The notes: generated by a model from the letters alone, not told the origin. 64,000 bases of DNA from JACOMS01 sp964352785 (GCA_964352785.1 CAYGTI010000001.1:1-64000), one strand, 5' to 3'. Shown: positions 1 through 9,542, counted from the stretch's first letter. Translations and numbers: made by a program.

Positions 1-56
1 AAAGTCTCTCTTAGCCCAGACATAAATCTGTGCCATATGCGCTGACGTTAGACAGG

Positions 57-132
57 TGGCTCCGCAAGCAGGACTCGAACCTGCGACAAGCTGATTAACA
101 GTCAGCTGCTCTACCAACTGAGCTATTGCGGA
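57..132 (-). tRNA. tRNA-Asn (anticodon GTT)
   Basis: Read on the minus strand this folds as a complete cloverleaf. The acceptor arms are TCCGCAA and TTGCGGA, the D arm is AGCTCAGTTGGTAGAGC, the anticodon loop is CTGTTAA with anticodon GTT, and the T arm contains GGTTCGAGTCC. The discriminator base is G and CCA is encoded in the DNA. The length of 76 nt is normal. The anticodon identifies an asparagine acceptor. Confidence 0.97.
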
Positions 133-218
133 ACAGCATCCTTGGATGGCTCGGCTAGTAGCAGACCTTGCCGCCTACACACAAGCCTATTTTATCCAAA
201 AATATGAAATTTTTAAAT

Positions 219-243
219 AAAAAAAAGGAGCCATAAAGGCTCC
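219..243 (-). terminator. Rho-independent terminator (minus strand)
   Basis: On the minus strand a GGAGCC/GGCTCC stem with a five-base loop is followed directly by a run of eight T. It lies downstream of the DUF817 gene and most likely ends that transcript, or that of a small RNA from 244-443. Confidence 0.75.
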
Positions 244-443
244 CGAAGGTATTAGGTGAATGGTGGGGTGTCTCTAAGAAGAGACATATTCCTTATTAAG
301 GAACAAGGTTAACAATAGTTTAATATTCATACAAAATTATGATTTTTTCAATGAAATGACTTAAAATAAGTGAAACCCGGTCTATTTTGATGAAAAATGC
401 TGTCATAAACGCAGAAAAATCTGCTCTTGGCCACAAAACAGAC
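244..443 (-). other. Non-coding stretch with two further hairpins before the terminator
   Basis: No gene is visible between the DUF817 stop and the terminator at 219-243. On the minus strand there are two small perfect hairpins. One has arms 289-294/298-303 (TTCCTT/AAGGAA) and the other arms 269-275/280-286 (TGTCTCT/AGAGACA). Together with the terminator hairpin this gives three consecutive stems over about 85 nt. It may be a structured 3' UTR or a small RNA. No strong promoter of its own could be assigned. Confidence 0.35.
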
Positions 444-1292
444 CTATGTCTTGCGCCAAAGCTTAACGGGACGGTGGACGCTTACGACTAAGACAAAACT
501 GATCAATATCAATAAATACCATGACCCCAGCTTTGAAACGGACACCATGTGCCACCCTGACTCTTGACTTGGGTACGTCCACGCACGCGCGAATGTACCC
601 AAATTCTCGGCGAACCAAATGAACATCGCCACCAGCCAGAGGCCGATCAACAGCGGCATGGGGCGGTGCACCTTATCCGGTTTAAACCAAATTAATCCGG
701 GGCCGTAGAGTGCAAAAGACGCAATGAAGAGCGCGCCGCGAATATCAGGGAAATAGTGATGGGCAAAAAAATTAACATAAACCAACACAGCCAAACAGGC
801 TTGCCATCTTATCGGCGCAAAACGGATAAACTGGAAATCAAATATCCGCCATACACGGGCCAGATAACTCCCCACGCAGGCATACATGAACCCAGAGAAA
901 AGCGGTACGCCCATAATATTCAAAACAGACGGCTCAGGATAGCTCCATGACCCCGCATGGGTTTTAAAAATTTCCATTACTGTCCCGACAATATGGAAAA
1001 TCAGGATAATCCTTGCCTCTTCGAGCGTTTCAAGCCGGGTCAGCAAAAACAAAAGCTGAAGAAACACAGCCATCAGCGTAATAAAATCATAGCGGTGCAA
1101 TGCGGCATCGCTTGGGTACAATAAAAATGTTCCTACAAGGATCATAAGCATCGCCGCGCCAAAAAGGCAGGCCCATGCTTGCTTGATGCCAAAACTGATA
1201 AATTCAAATAATGCTAATGAGTAAGGCCCTTTTACATACCTAGTATGTAAGCGTTGCCGAAGGATGTGCAGGGTTTCAAGTGGAGAACTCAT
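444..1292 (-). CDS. DUF817 family integral membrane protein
   Basis: A 282-residue protein that is almost wholly hydrophobic, with about seven to eight predicted membrane segments from residue 30 to the C-terminus. The order of segments, the EIFKTHAGSWSYPE stretch near residue 107 and the FAENLGTFARAWTYP stretch near 225 resemble the DUF817 family of bacterial inner-membrane proteins, whose function is unknown. A paired aromatic, Gly- and Pro-containing signature in each half suggests an internally repeated fold, but this is inference. It stands alone, well separated from the oxygenase gene upstream, and a terminator follows at 219-243. The start is the ATG at 1292, which has no convincing Shine-Dalgarno sequence. 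Confidence 0.8.
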   Translation of the reverse strand: MSSPLETLHILRQRLHTRYVKGPYSLALFEFISFGIKQAWACLFGAAMLMILVGTFLLYPSDAALHRYDFITLMAVFLQLLFLLTRLETLEEARIILIFHIVGTVMEIFKTHAGSWSYPEPSVLNIMGVPLFSGFMYACVGSYLARVWRIFDFQFIRFAPIRWQACLAVLVYVNFFAHHYFPDIRGALFIASFALYGPGLIWFKPDKVHRPMPLLIGLWLVAMFIWFAENLGTFARAWTYPSQESGWHMVSVSKLGSWYLLILISFVLVVSVHRPVKLWRKT

Positions 1293-1365
1293 AGGACTTA
1301 ATATTCATCAATCATGATCTCAATATGACAAAAGCCGCCTTATTTTTGCACAGTCTGAAAATGTC

Positions 1366-2511
1366 TCAAGCCAAGCCTGATGCCGGCTTTTCGGGATATG
1401 CGGCAGCAGGGATAACGCGCCGCACTTGCTCGGCGAAATCCCGGAGCGCAATCTCGCTTTGGCCCAGAGGCCCCGTAGAAAAACTTGAAGAGCCCATTCC
1501 CGCCTGAACACGCTCTATCAGGCTTTTATCTTCCCTATTTACATTCCTGTTAATCCGCGTGTTGAGGTACCGCGCGAGGCGCATCTCCCGCCGCGTGTCG
1601 GGGAGTGCGTAAGCACTCTCACGCAAAAGGCATTTTGTCGGCGTCAGTGGGATAAACTGCATAAAATCAATCTGGTCGGGGTAGATATCAAACATCAAAG
1701 ACGGCCAGAGCTTGTAGTAAGTCCACATACGCTGCCGTTCCTCAGGTAAATGAGAGATACGGGGTAGAATTTTACAATATGCCTGATTAGATAAAACCGC
1801 TGACGGACTATCGCTAAGCTGGCTAAAAATCTTGGTCACGCTCTGATCCAGCGTGATCTCGTAAGAGCGTCCAAGCAAACCGTGTAACCCGTTATGAGCC
1901 ACAGAAATATGAAGCGCATCGACATAATTATCCGTTGCCGTTTTCCAGTTTACGTTGCGGACACGCGAGCCCGTTTTCCGTAAAGGCTGCATGTCCTGAG
2001 TTTTATAGAGGGCCAGTTCATCAGCGATCGGCGCCATATAGTCTTGCAGCTGCGCGCCGCCGCTTTGGAATCGGATAAAAACGAAACCGGCAAAAACATC
2101 CAGTTCAACCTCATGCAGTCCATGATCTGCCTTGTTAAAATCCGCATAATCACCCAGGAAAGGTACGCCCGACAAACGGCCATCAAGTTGGTAGGTCCAA
2201 GCATGATAGGGGCATGTTATTTGTCCCCCGCAGTTACCGTTGGCGCCGTCAAGCAGCCGCGCTGCCCGGTGACGGCAGACATTGTGAAACCCGCGGATCT
2301 TGTCATCTTTCCCGCGTACAACAAAAGCAAGTTCCCCGAAAAGAGCAAAGGATTCATAGTCTCCGGCAGCAGGGATATCATTGACGTGGCAGACCATGTG
2401 CCAAGCAGGCATGAAAATTTTCTCGCGCTCAAGCGCAAAGAAATCAGGATCACTATAGGTCCAAGCGGGAAGGCAGTGGTCAGAGGTTTGGGTCATGATG
2501 CAGGCTGCCAT
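1366..2511 (-). CDS. Rieske [2Fe-2S] aromatic ring-hydroxylating oxygenase, alpha subunit-like
   Basis: The N-terminal part has a Rieske centre: CRHRA, then 17 residues, then CPYHAW, near residues 75-100, supplying the two Cys and two His ligands. The C-terminal half is a SRPBCC-type catalytic domain with DNYVDALHISVAH around residue 190, matching the Asn/Asp-His-His mononuclear iron site. Such enzymes use NAD(P)H-derived electrons to hydroxylate aromatic, quaternary ammonium or sterol-like substrates; the substrate here cannot be told. No reductase or ferredoxin is adjacent, although a ferredoxin reductase lies at 34.8 kb. The gene follows the VOC gene by 23 nt and may be co-transcribed with alaS. 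ATG at 2511 is chosen; ATG at 2496 is possible, and neither has a clear Shine-Dalgarno. Confidence 0.85.
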   Translation of the reverse strand: MAACIMTQTSDHCLPAWTYSDPDFFALEREKIFMPAWHMVCHVNDIPAAGDYESFALFGELAFVVRGKDDKIRGFHNVCRHRAARLLDGANGNCGGQITCPYHAWTYQLDGRLSGVPFLGDYADFNKADHGLHEVELDVFAGFVFIRFQSGGAQLQDYMAPIADELALYKTQDMQPLRKTGSRVRNVNWKTATDNYVDALHISVAHNGLHGLLGRSYEITLDQSVTKIFSQLSDSPSAVLSNQAYCKILPRISHLPEERQRMWTYYKLWPSLMFDIYPDQIDFMQFIPLTPTKCLLRESAYALPDTRREMRLARYLNTRINRNVNREDKSLIERVQAGMGSSSFSTGPLGQSEIALRDFAEQVRRVIPAAAYPEKPASGLA

Positions 2512-2534
2512 ACGTGAGACCAAAACACCCTGCC

Positions 2535-2903
2535 CTATTCCGAAACGTCAGTCCAAACGGACAACTCGTTCCCGCTAGGGTCAACAAAATGGAACCGGCG
2601 GCCACCGGGAAATTCAAGAATAGGGAGAGATATCTTGCCGCCCGCCGCTTTAACCCTCGCCAAACAGGCCTCTATATCTTTTTCAAACAACACAACCAAA
2701 GCGCCATGCTTTGAAGGTTTGCGGTCGGCGTTGGCGTCAAACCCACCGTCTATTCCGGCATTGGTGAACGACGCGTATGACGGCCCGTAGTCTTGATAGG
2801 CCCAACCGAACGCGGCGGTGTAAAACGCTTTTGCATCCGACATATCAATGACCGGAAATTCTATATAATTTATGGGCGTTGCGACCGCCGTATTCTCAGT
2901 CAT
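2535..2903 (-). CDS. VOC (glyoxalase/bleomycin resistance) superfamily protein
   Basis: A 122-residue single VOC unit with two beta-alpha-beta-beta-beta halves. The first begins INYIEFPVIDMSDAKAFY and the second ends FPGGRRFHFVDPSGNELSVW, the usual C-terminal metal-ligand strand with Glu. It resembles the small proteins annotated as VOC family or glyoxalase-like, several of which are metal-dependent isomerases, lyases or binding proteins; the substrate is unknown. The start ATG overlaps the alaS stop by 4 nt (ATGA), so the gene is translationally coupled to alaS. The first ligand position is not the canonical His, so activity as a glyoxalase I is doubtful. Confidence 0.85.
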   Translation of the reverse strand: MTENTAVATPINYIEFPVIDMSDAKAFYTAAFGWAYQDYGPSYASFTNAGIDGGFDANADRKPSKHGALVVLFEKDIEACLARVKAAGGKISLPILEFPGGRRFHFVDPSGNELSVWTDVSE

Positions 2904-5536
2904 GCTAAAGCCTCTTTAATCGCCTCTAGCGCGGCCTCTGCGCCGCTGACATCACTACCGCCCGCTTGCGCCATTTCGGGCCTCCCACCGCCGCGTCCGC
3001 CAACTTTTTTCGCGCCTGCATTGACCAATGTCACAGCTGAATAGCGGTCTGTTAAATCCGGGCTAACACCTACAGCAACCGCAACCTTATCATCATCCTT
3101 AGCAACAAAAGCAACAATACCAGACCCAATCGATTGCACTTGCTCGTTGATCATGGGGCGTAGCGCCTTGCCGGACACTCCATCAAGAATTCGGCCCATA
3201 AATTTTATACCGTTTATCTCTTCAGCGGAAGACCCTCCTGAACCGCCGCCAAGTGCAAGTTCTTTTTTAGCCTGCGCAAGATCTTTTTCGAGCTGTTTGC
3301 GTTCCGTGAGCAATGCGTTGATGCGCGCCGGAACGTCCTCGGGTTTCGCCTTGAGCGTATCTGCCGCCGCGCGGGCATAGCCCGCTTGCGCCTCCAAATA
3401 CTCACGCGCCTGCGCGCCTGTTACGGCCTCTACACGGCGAATACCAGCAGCGACAGCACCTTCCGAGATAATTTTAAACAGCGCAATATCACCGGTACGC
3501 GCCACATGCGTTCCACCGCAAAGCTCTACCGAATAAGCCTTGTCATACTCACCTAAAGGCTCACCAAGACTTAGAACCCGAACCTCATCGCCGTACTTTT
3601 CACCAAACAAGGCCATAGCCCCGGCCTCTATTGCGGCGTCCGGTGCCATCAACTGCGTTTGAGCTTCAGCATTTTGAAGGATAATTTCATTGACCTGTGC
3701 TTCAACCAGCGCCAGTTCCTCACGCGCAATCGCGGCCCCGTGAGAAATGTCGAAACGGATGCGGTCACCATCGACCATTTGACCTTTTTGCGTAACATGC
3801 GGCCCCAAGACCCGCCGTAGCGCTTCATGCATAATGTGCGTAGCTGAGTGGTTACGTTTTGTCCGCTCGCGATTATCAGCGTCAACAGACAAGACCGCGC
3901 TATCTCCCGCCTGTATTGTGCCCTTCAATGCGCCTATATGAACATGCAAGTCACCCGCTCGCTTTTGCACGTCCCTGATCGTGACCAACCCTCCATTAGC
4001 AAATCTTGCAGTGCCTTTATCCCCGGCTTGGCCGCCGCTTTCAGCGTAGAAGGGCGTACTGTTCGTTACAAACATGACGTCACCGTTTGCGGCCTTATCA
4101 ACGCGAACTCCATCAACAATGACCGCTTGGATATCCGTCTCCAATAATAAGTCCTCATGCCCGGTAAATTTCGTGGGGCCTAATGCTTCGCGCAGCTCCA
4201 GCCAAATCTGGTCTGTACCCGCGTCGCCGGATGAAAACTTTGCCGCGCGCGCCATGGTCTTTTGCTCTTCCATCGCCGCATCAAAGCCCTCCGTGTCTAC
4301 AGAAATGCCGCGAGAGCGCAGCGCATCCTGTGTCAAATCAAGCGGAAAACCATATGTGTCATAAAGCTTAAATGCCGTCTTACCGTCAAACACATCACCA
4401 TTTTTTAGACCTTCAGAAGCATCATCTAACAAAGACGTTCCGCGCCCCAGAGTGCGGCGGAAACGCACTTCTTCTTGCTCGAACGTGGCTTCTATAGAGG
4501 CCTGCGCGCGGCCAAGTTCAGAATAAGCATCACCCATTTCAGCTATAAGCGCGGGCACAAGCCGATGCATAAGCGGATCCTTGGCGCCTAAAATATGAGC
4601 ATGGCGCATAGCGCGGCGCATAATGCGGCGCAGCACATACCCCCTGCCCTCATTAGACGGGGAAACGCCGTCCGCCATCAAGAAAGAACACGCACGTAAA
4701 TGATCCGCGATGACCCGGTGGGAAAATTTAGCATCACCCTCAGCTTTGACACCCGTAAAATCTACCGACGCGGCAATCAGGTTTTGAAACAAATCGATGT
4801 CATAATTATCGTGCTTGCCTTGCAGTATAGCCGCCGTGCGCTCCAGCCCCATTCCGGTGTCAATAGACGGTTTTGGTAAATCGACCTGACGTCCGTCTGC
4901 ATGCTTTTCGAACTGCATGAAAACGAGATTCCAAATCTCGATAAAGCGGTCTCCATCCTCGTCAGGACTTCCGGGAGGCCCCCCGGGAATATTTGGCCCG
5001 TGATCAAAAAATATTTCCGAGCACGGCCCGCACGGCCCGGTCTCGCCCATCGCCCAAAAATTATCAGACGTGGCAATTCGGATAATACGTTCATCAGGCA
5101 ATCCTGCAATTTTCTTCCACAGATCAAAAGCAGCGTCGTCCGTATGGTAGACCGTGACTAATAACTTATCCTTTGGCAGGCCGAAGTCTTTGGTGACAAG
5201 GTTCCACGCCAATTCAATTGCTTGGTCTTTGAAATAGTCACCAAATGAAAAATTACCGAGCATCTCAAAAAAAGTATGGTGACGCGCCGTATAGCCGACA
5301 TTATCCAGGTCATTATGCTTTCCGCCTGCGCGGACACATTTTTGCGACGTCACTGCGCGCGGCGAAACAGGCGTTTCTGCACCTGTAAAATAGTTTTTAA
5401 ACTGCACCATACCTGCGTTGGTAAAAAGCAAGGTGGGATCGTTATCCGGGACAAGGGCGCTGGACGGCGTCACCGCATGACCTTGGGCTTCAAAAAAACT
5501 CAAATATTGCTGGCGAATGTCACGTAAGCTTGTCAT
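2900..5536 (-). CDS. alaS: Alanyl-tRNA synthetase
   Basis: Charges tRNA-Ala with alanine in the cytoplasm. The 878-residue product has the full domain order: class II catalytic core from the start (FFEAQGH, LLFTNAGMVQFK, the R-rich motif 2), tRNA-recognition domain, editing domain with HSATHIMH and CGGTH zinc ligands, and C-terminal DHHA1 domain with the glycine-rich stretch near GGRGGGRPEMAQAGG. Length equals the usual family length. The open frame extends 23 codons further upstream, but ATG at 5536 (MTSLRDIRQQYL) matches the conserved N-terminus and lies downstream of a GGAT ribosome site. recA is upstream, and the VOC gene overlaps its stop codon. alaS next to recA is common in alphaproteobacteria. 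Confidence 0.97.
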   Translation of the reverse strand: MTSLRDIRQQYLSFFEAQGHAVTPSSALVPDNDPTLLFTNAGMVQFKNYFTGAETPVSPRAVTSQKCVRAGGKHNDLDNVGYTARHHTFFEMLGNFSFGDYFKDQAIELAWNLVTKDFGLPKDKLLVTVYHTDDAAFDLWKKIAGLPDERIIRIATSDNFWAMGETGPCGPCSEIFFDHGPNIPGGPPGSPDEDGDRFIEIWNLVFMQFEKHADGRQVDLPKPSIDTGMGLERTAAILQGKHDNYDIDLFQNLIAASVDFTGVKAEGDAKFSHRVIADHLRACSFLMADGVSPSNEGRGYVLRRIMRRAMRHAHILGAKDPLMHRLVPALIAEMGDAYSELGRAQASIEATFEQEEVRFRRTLGRGTSLLDDASEGLKNGDVFDGKTAFKLYDTYGFPLDLTQDALRSRGISVDTEGFDAAMEEQKTMARAAKFSSGDAGTDQIWLELREALGPTKFTGHEDLLLETDIQAVIVDGVRVDKAANGDVMFVTNSTPFYAESGGQAGDKGTARFANGGLVTIRDVQKRAGDLHVHIGALKGTIQAGDSAVLSVDADNRERTKRNHSATHIMHEALRRVLGPHVTQKGQMVDGDRIRFDISHGAAIAREELALVEAQVNEIILQNAEAQTQLMAPDAAIEAGAMALFGEKYGDEVRVLSLGEPLGEYDKAYSVELCGGTHVARTGDIALFKIISEGAVAAGIRRVEAVTGAQAREYLEAQAGYARAAADTLKAKPEDVPARINALLTERKQLEKDLAQAKKELALGGGSGGSSAEEINGIKFMGRILDGVSGKALRPMINEQVQSIGSGIVAFVAKDDDKVAVAVGVSPDLTDRYSAVTLVNAGAKKVGGRGGGRPEMAQAGGSDVSGAEAALEAIKEALA

Positions 5537-5674
5537 GGCGATCCATTTTAAAAAAAGTCTGCCTAGATCATATAGAAAGAGCGCTCGACAGTGCCAAGCG
5601 CTCATTTGAAAACTCAGGACTTTTTAAGGTCTCACTCACAAAGAAATGAGGTTTGCACCTCAGAACGGCCTTGG

Positions 5675-6781
5675 CTAAGCGCCAAGACCTAACAATCCGG
5701 CATCGCCCTCATCATCAACCTGCTCAGCCTTGGGCATTAACAACTCATCTTCGATCAGGCCTTCGTTTAATCGAATTTTGTGCTCAATCTCATTGGCCAT
5801 GTCAGGGTTCTCCAGTAGGAAGCGGCGTACATTTTCGCGGCCTTGGCCAATACGCTCGTCACCATAAGAATACCAAGAGCCGGATTTTTCAACTACTTCG
5901 GCTTTTACGCCCAAATCGATAATTTCACCCGTTTTTGAGATGCCTTCGCCGTACATAATATCAAATTCGACTTGGCGGAATGGCGGCGCGACTTTGTTTT
6001 TAACGATCTTGACCCGTGTTTGATTGCCAACAACTTCGTCGCGGTGCTTGATCGCGCCGATACGGCGAATATCCAAACGTACAGAGGAGTAGAATTTCAG
6101 CGCATTTCCGCCTGTTGTGGTCTCAGGGGAACCGTACATCACACCAATTTTCATGCGGATCTGATTGATAAAGATGACCATACAGCCGGATTTAGAGATA
6201 GAACCTGTCAACTTACGCAAAGCCTGGCTCATCAAACGAGCCTGAAGCCCTGGAAGGCTATCACCCATATCACCTTCAAGCTCTGCGCGCGGCGTTAAGG
6301 CCGCAACAGAATCGATGACCAAAACATCCACCGCGCCAGAACGCACAAGCGTATCCGCGATTTCAAGCGCTTGCTCACCCGTATCAGGCTGCGAAATCAA
6401 AAGCTCGTTGATATCCACACCCAATTTTGAGGCATAAACCGGATCCAGCGCATGCTCTGCATCAATAAAAGCTGCAACGCCGCCCGTTTTTTGAACCTCA
6501 GCCAAACAATGTAGAGACAAGGTTGTTTTACCGGAGCTTTCAGGACCGTAAATCTCAATAACACGGCCTTTGGGGAGCCCGCCAATACCGAGCGCAATAT
6601 CAAGCCCGATAGACCCGGTAGAGACAGCCTCAATATCCATACTCGTTTTTTGACCAAGCTTCATAACAGAACCCTTGCCAAAGGCACGGTCAATTTGACT
6701 AAGAGCCGCTTCGAGAGCGGAAGATTTATCTGACTTCATAGATTTATTTTCTACAACTTTTAGGGGTGTTTTTCTGGCCAA
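5675..6781 (-). CDS. recA: Recombinase RecA
   Basis: Strand-exchange ATPase for homologous recombination and co-protease for LexA in the SOS response. Walker A GPESSGKTT, the VLVIDSVAALTPRAELEGD Walker B region, loop L2 around GGNALKFYSSVRLDIRR and the acidic C-terminal tail are all present. The start is not obvious. The longest frame opens at ATG 6820, but it has no ribosome site. A TTG at 6781 has GGAGG five bases upstream and gives MARKTPLKVVENK, like other alphaproteobacterial RecA N-termini (368 residues). The ATG at 6739 has no ribosome site. An SOS-like box lies at 6862-6876. Confidence 0.96.
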   Translation of the reverse strand: MARKTPLKVVENKSMKSDKSSALEAALSQIDRAFGKGSVMKLGQKTSMDIEAVSTGSIGLDIALGIGGLPKGRVIEIYGPESSGKTTLSLHCLAEVQKTGGVAAFIDAEHALDPVYASKLGVDINELLISQPDTGEQALEIADTLVRSGAVDVLVIDSVAALTPRAELEGDMGDSLPGLQARLMSQALRKLTGSISKSGCMVIFINQIRMKIGVMYGSPETTTGGNALKFYSSVRLDIRRIGAIKHRDEVVGNQTRVKIVKNKVAPPFRQVEFDIMYGEGISKTGEIIDLGVKAEVVEKSGSWYSYGDERIGQGRENVRRFLLENPDMANEIEHKIRLNEGLIEDELLMPKAEQVDDEGDAGLLGLGA

Positions 6782-6858
6782 CTTTGCCTCCAGAGTAGAC
6801 AACCGGAGCCCCTCGGTCATCAGTTAATTTTTCGGCTGAAATTGGACTGCCGTAACAC

Positions 6859-6887
6859 TATGTACCTACTTTGTTCTCACCACGCAA
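6859..6887 (-). promoter_or_regulatory. Probable recA promoter with LexA (SOS)-like box
   Basis: On the minus strand TTGCGT (6887-6882) and TACATA (6864-6859) are separated by 17 bp, a good housekeeping promoter spacing. In the spacer, positions 6862-6876 read GTAC-N7-GTTC on the plus strand, seven of eight matches to the alphaproteobacterial LexA box GTTC-N7-GTTC. A LexA box inside the promoter spacer would be the expected position for SOS repression. A second partial match (GAAC-N7-GAAT) is at 6895-6909. Inference from motif only. Confidence 0.5.
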
Positions 6888-6911
6888 GTAAAAAGAACAA
6901 AAAGAGAATAT

Positions 6912-9419
6912 TTATATTTGCACCTCACCGATTTCCGCTTTTACTTTCTCAGCTAGCTCAACAAGGCTAAAGGGCTTGGGCAAGAAGGTTACATCAGGCT
7001 CTTCGGACAGGAGCTCGGAAAATTCTTCCTCTGCATAACCGGAAATAAAGACAATACGCGCATCGCCAAGCATAGAACGTCCTTTTTTCAGCAATGTCGG
7101 CCCGTCCATACCAGGCATCACCACGTCAGAAATCATTAAGTCAAACGGTGTTTCAGTATCCTCTAAAATTTCAAATGCTTCCTCACCGTCGCAGGCCTCC
7201 ACGACATTATAGCCACGCTTACGCAGCGTCTTCGCAGCAATAACCCGCACCGAATCTTCATCCTCAACAAATAATATATTGCCCTGGCCGGCCAAATCAG
7301 CTGGACGTCTAGCAGCTTTGGGCAGATTAGGCTCTGCGGCTTCAATAGCCTCATCACTGGACGGATCGTAAGCGGGCAAATAGATCGTAAATGTCGTCCC
7401 AACGCCAAGCTCGCTTTCTACGTCCAGATAGCCGCCGGACTGCTGCACAATGCCGTAAACAGTGGATAAACCCAGCCCAGTGCCTTCTCCTTGAGCTTTG
7501 GTGGTGAAAAACGGTTCGAATATTTTGTTCTTAATCTCGTCCGTAATACCTGTACCCGTATCAATGACCGCGATGGCGACGAATTGCTCCGCATCAATGC
7601 CGTCCAGCGCACTGCGAAGACCTGACGCCTTGAGGTTAGATTTCACAATAGCCCGGCTATTAATCATAATCTGGCCACCGCCTTGCGCTTTCATGGCGTC
7701 CCGGGCATTGACGGTCAGGTTCATCAGAACGGTATCAAGTTGGCTTTTATCGACTTTAATCGGCGGCAAGTCTCGACCGTGAACCACATCCAAGCTCACG
7801 CGCTCACCAAGCATTTGTTTCAGGGTGACCGTAATATCAGACAAAGTTTCTGTCACGTCGAGCTTAACCGCGCGCAGGGTTTGTTTGCGTGAATAAGCCA
7901 GAAGCTTTTTGACCAAAGAGGCCGCGCGGTTCACATTCGAATTAATCTGCTGCAATTCGGGATAGGACGGATCGCCAATAGGGTGACGTCCCAAGAGTGT
8001 ATCTGTATAAAGACGCATAGCCGCGAGTAAATTATTAAAATCATGCGCGATTTCGGCCACTAAACGCCCGACGGCTTGCATCTTTTGTGACTGAACAAGC
8101 TGATCCTCAAGCGACTTACGCGCGCTGACATCCACGAGAAAAATACGGCATATATCTGACGCCGGATCGGCCACGATATAAGCGCTGACCGATAGATTAC
8201 CCGGCCCGATCAGCGACGCGCCGAACGGTACCTCCGGCGAGCAAGCGCGCGCGTCGCGCTGCAGAAATTCCAACCCCTCGCTGCCGGGTTTAAAAATATC
8301 GGAGAATTGCCGATCGCGCCAATCGCGCATATCCGTCATAGCCTCAAACGCCGCATTGGCTCGGTGGATACGAGCCTCTGTCAAATTCGTGTGATCAAGC
8401 TCCAGAATAGCAAATGGCGCCGCGGCAAACTCTGCCCCGCTCATTCCTTTGGCCTCGCCGCGTCCGGGCGCTCCTGCCTGCGCTACCGTTCTTTTAGGCG
8501 CGCCAAAACTTGAGTGGCCATGCAGCGCAACATTGGCGATGTAATAGTCAGGGCCCGCTTCGCGCCATGCCGCTACTAAAACCGTAGGAGTCACAACGCC
8601 TTTACGCGTCACAAGCCTGGTATCTGCACGAACAATCCGCCCGGGCGTGCGCGGACTACCCAGCAGAACCGCAGGGTTATCAATGAACTCGCGCATATGT
8701 TCCGGTTTGCCGCGCGCCGCGCCCCCGATCCACATATCAAGGTTAGTATTCGTGGCAATAACTTTACCGTCTTGATCGACTGAGAAGAGTCCAATAGGCA
8801 CTTCGGATAACAGCCGGTCAAGCCGTTCCTGATCGTTGGTTAGGTCTTTGACTAGCCAGTGTTGACGCCGCCCAAATGACGTGACCTGTACGTGAAAAGC
8901 ACGAAAGTTTGCGTTTTGATCGCGAAATTCTATCACTTCCTCGGCGTTACGGGCTTCCTCGTCCAAATGATGAAGTCGGAAAATAGCCGAATCCGCGCCT
9001 TGTTCGGCGCTGACAAATAATTGGTCAATGGTTGGCGCAGCGCCGCTACCGCCCATAAGGCCCAACTCCTTTGCCATATCGATATAAGCCGCATTAGCCT
9101 TGGCGATTTTACCATCAACCGTGATAAGGGCAGCGTTGGGACTATATTGAAAAACCTCTGACAGACCGTCGCCGGTCTCAGCGCTTAGTTGGGTATCAGC
9201 ACTGACGGGCCGGCTCGTCAGCATGATGAACATAGCCCCGCCCGCGAGCGCCGCAATTGTGCCCATCACTAAAATCGCTGGAAGACCAAGAATATCGTAA
9301 AACCGCAAGCCTACCCAGATACACAAAACAATCATCACTATTAGTGTAAGCGCCCATAGCATTTCTGCCCGCGTGCGCGGCGGCGGCGCTTTTATATCTT
9401 GTTCACGAATCAGGCCCAT
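6912..9419 (-). CDS. cckA: Hybrid sensor histidine kinase CckA
   Basis: Cell-cycle kinase that in Caulobacter relatives passes phosphate through ChpT to CtrA and CpdR, at the inner membrane. In the 835 residues I see two membrane segments (about 23-40 and 45-67), PAS-like regions (about 85-190, 200-300 and 325-430), a HisKA domain with AEIAHDFNNLL (phospho-accepting His459), a HATPase domain (NARDAMK, DTGTGI, GTGLGLS), and a C-terminal receiver (FVEDEDSVR, phospho-accepting Asp765 in ISDVVMPG, and the conserved Lys in FLPKPF). The HDFNNLLAAM form of the H-box is typical of CckA. It is longer than Caulobacter CckA owing to its PAS-rich sensor part. Its start lies about 120 bp from the divergent DUF885 gene. 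Confidence 0.93.
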   Translation of the reverse strand: MGLIREQDIKAPPPRTRAEMLWALTLIVMIVLCIWVGLRFYDILGLPAILVMGTIAALAGGAMFIMLTSRPVSADTQLSAETGDGLSEVFQYSPNAALITVDGKIAKANAAYIDMAKELGLMGGSGAAPTIDQLFVSAEQGADSAIFRLHHLDEEARNAEEVIEFRDQNANFRAFHVQVTSFGRRQHWLVKDLTNDQERLDRLLSEVPIGLFSVDQDGKVIATNTNLDMWIGGAARGKPEHMREFIDNPAVLLGSPRTPGRIVRADTRLVTRKGVVTPTVLVAAWREAGPDYYIANVALHGHSSFGAPKRTVAQAGAPGRGEAKGMSGAEFAAAPFAILELDHTNLTEARIHRANAAFEAMTDMRDWRDRQFSDIFKPGSEGLEFLQRDARACSPEVPFGASLIGPGNLSVSAYIVADPASDICRIFLVDVSARKSLEDQLVQSQKMQAVGRLVAEIAHDFNNLLAAMRLYTDTLLGRHPIGDPSYPELQQINSNVNRAASLVKKLLAYSRKQTLRAVKLDVTETLSDITVTLKQMLGERVSLDVVHGRDLPPIKVDKSQLDTVLMNLTVNARDAMKAQGGGQIMINSRAIVKSNLKASGLRSALDGIDAEQFVAIAVIDTGTGITDEIKNKIFEPFFTTKAQGEGTGLGLSTVYGIVQQSGGYLDVESELGVGTTFTIYLPAYDPSSDEAIEAAEPNLPKAARRPADLAGQGNILFVEDEDSVRVIAAKTLRKRGYNVVEACDGEEAFEILEDTETPFDLMISDVVMPGMDGPTLLKKGRSMLGDARIVFISGYAEEEFSELLSEEPDVTFLPKPFSLVELAEKVKAEIGEVQI

Positions 9420-9542
9420 CTCTTACTTTATAACGAAAGATAGCAATTCTTTACGCCTAAATCTGACTTAAAAAAGACGAATACGTTCCGCTAAGCTCTA
9501 CGCGCTCTTTTATTCTAGCGCTCTCGGGTTAGATTGAACGTA

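Noticed and set aside
6895..6909. GAAC-N7-GAAT as the main SOS box of recA
   Set aside because: It lies upstream of the better-placed box at 6862-6876, outside the promoter spacer; kept only as a secondary match.
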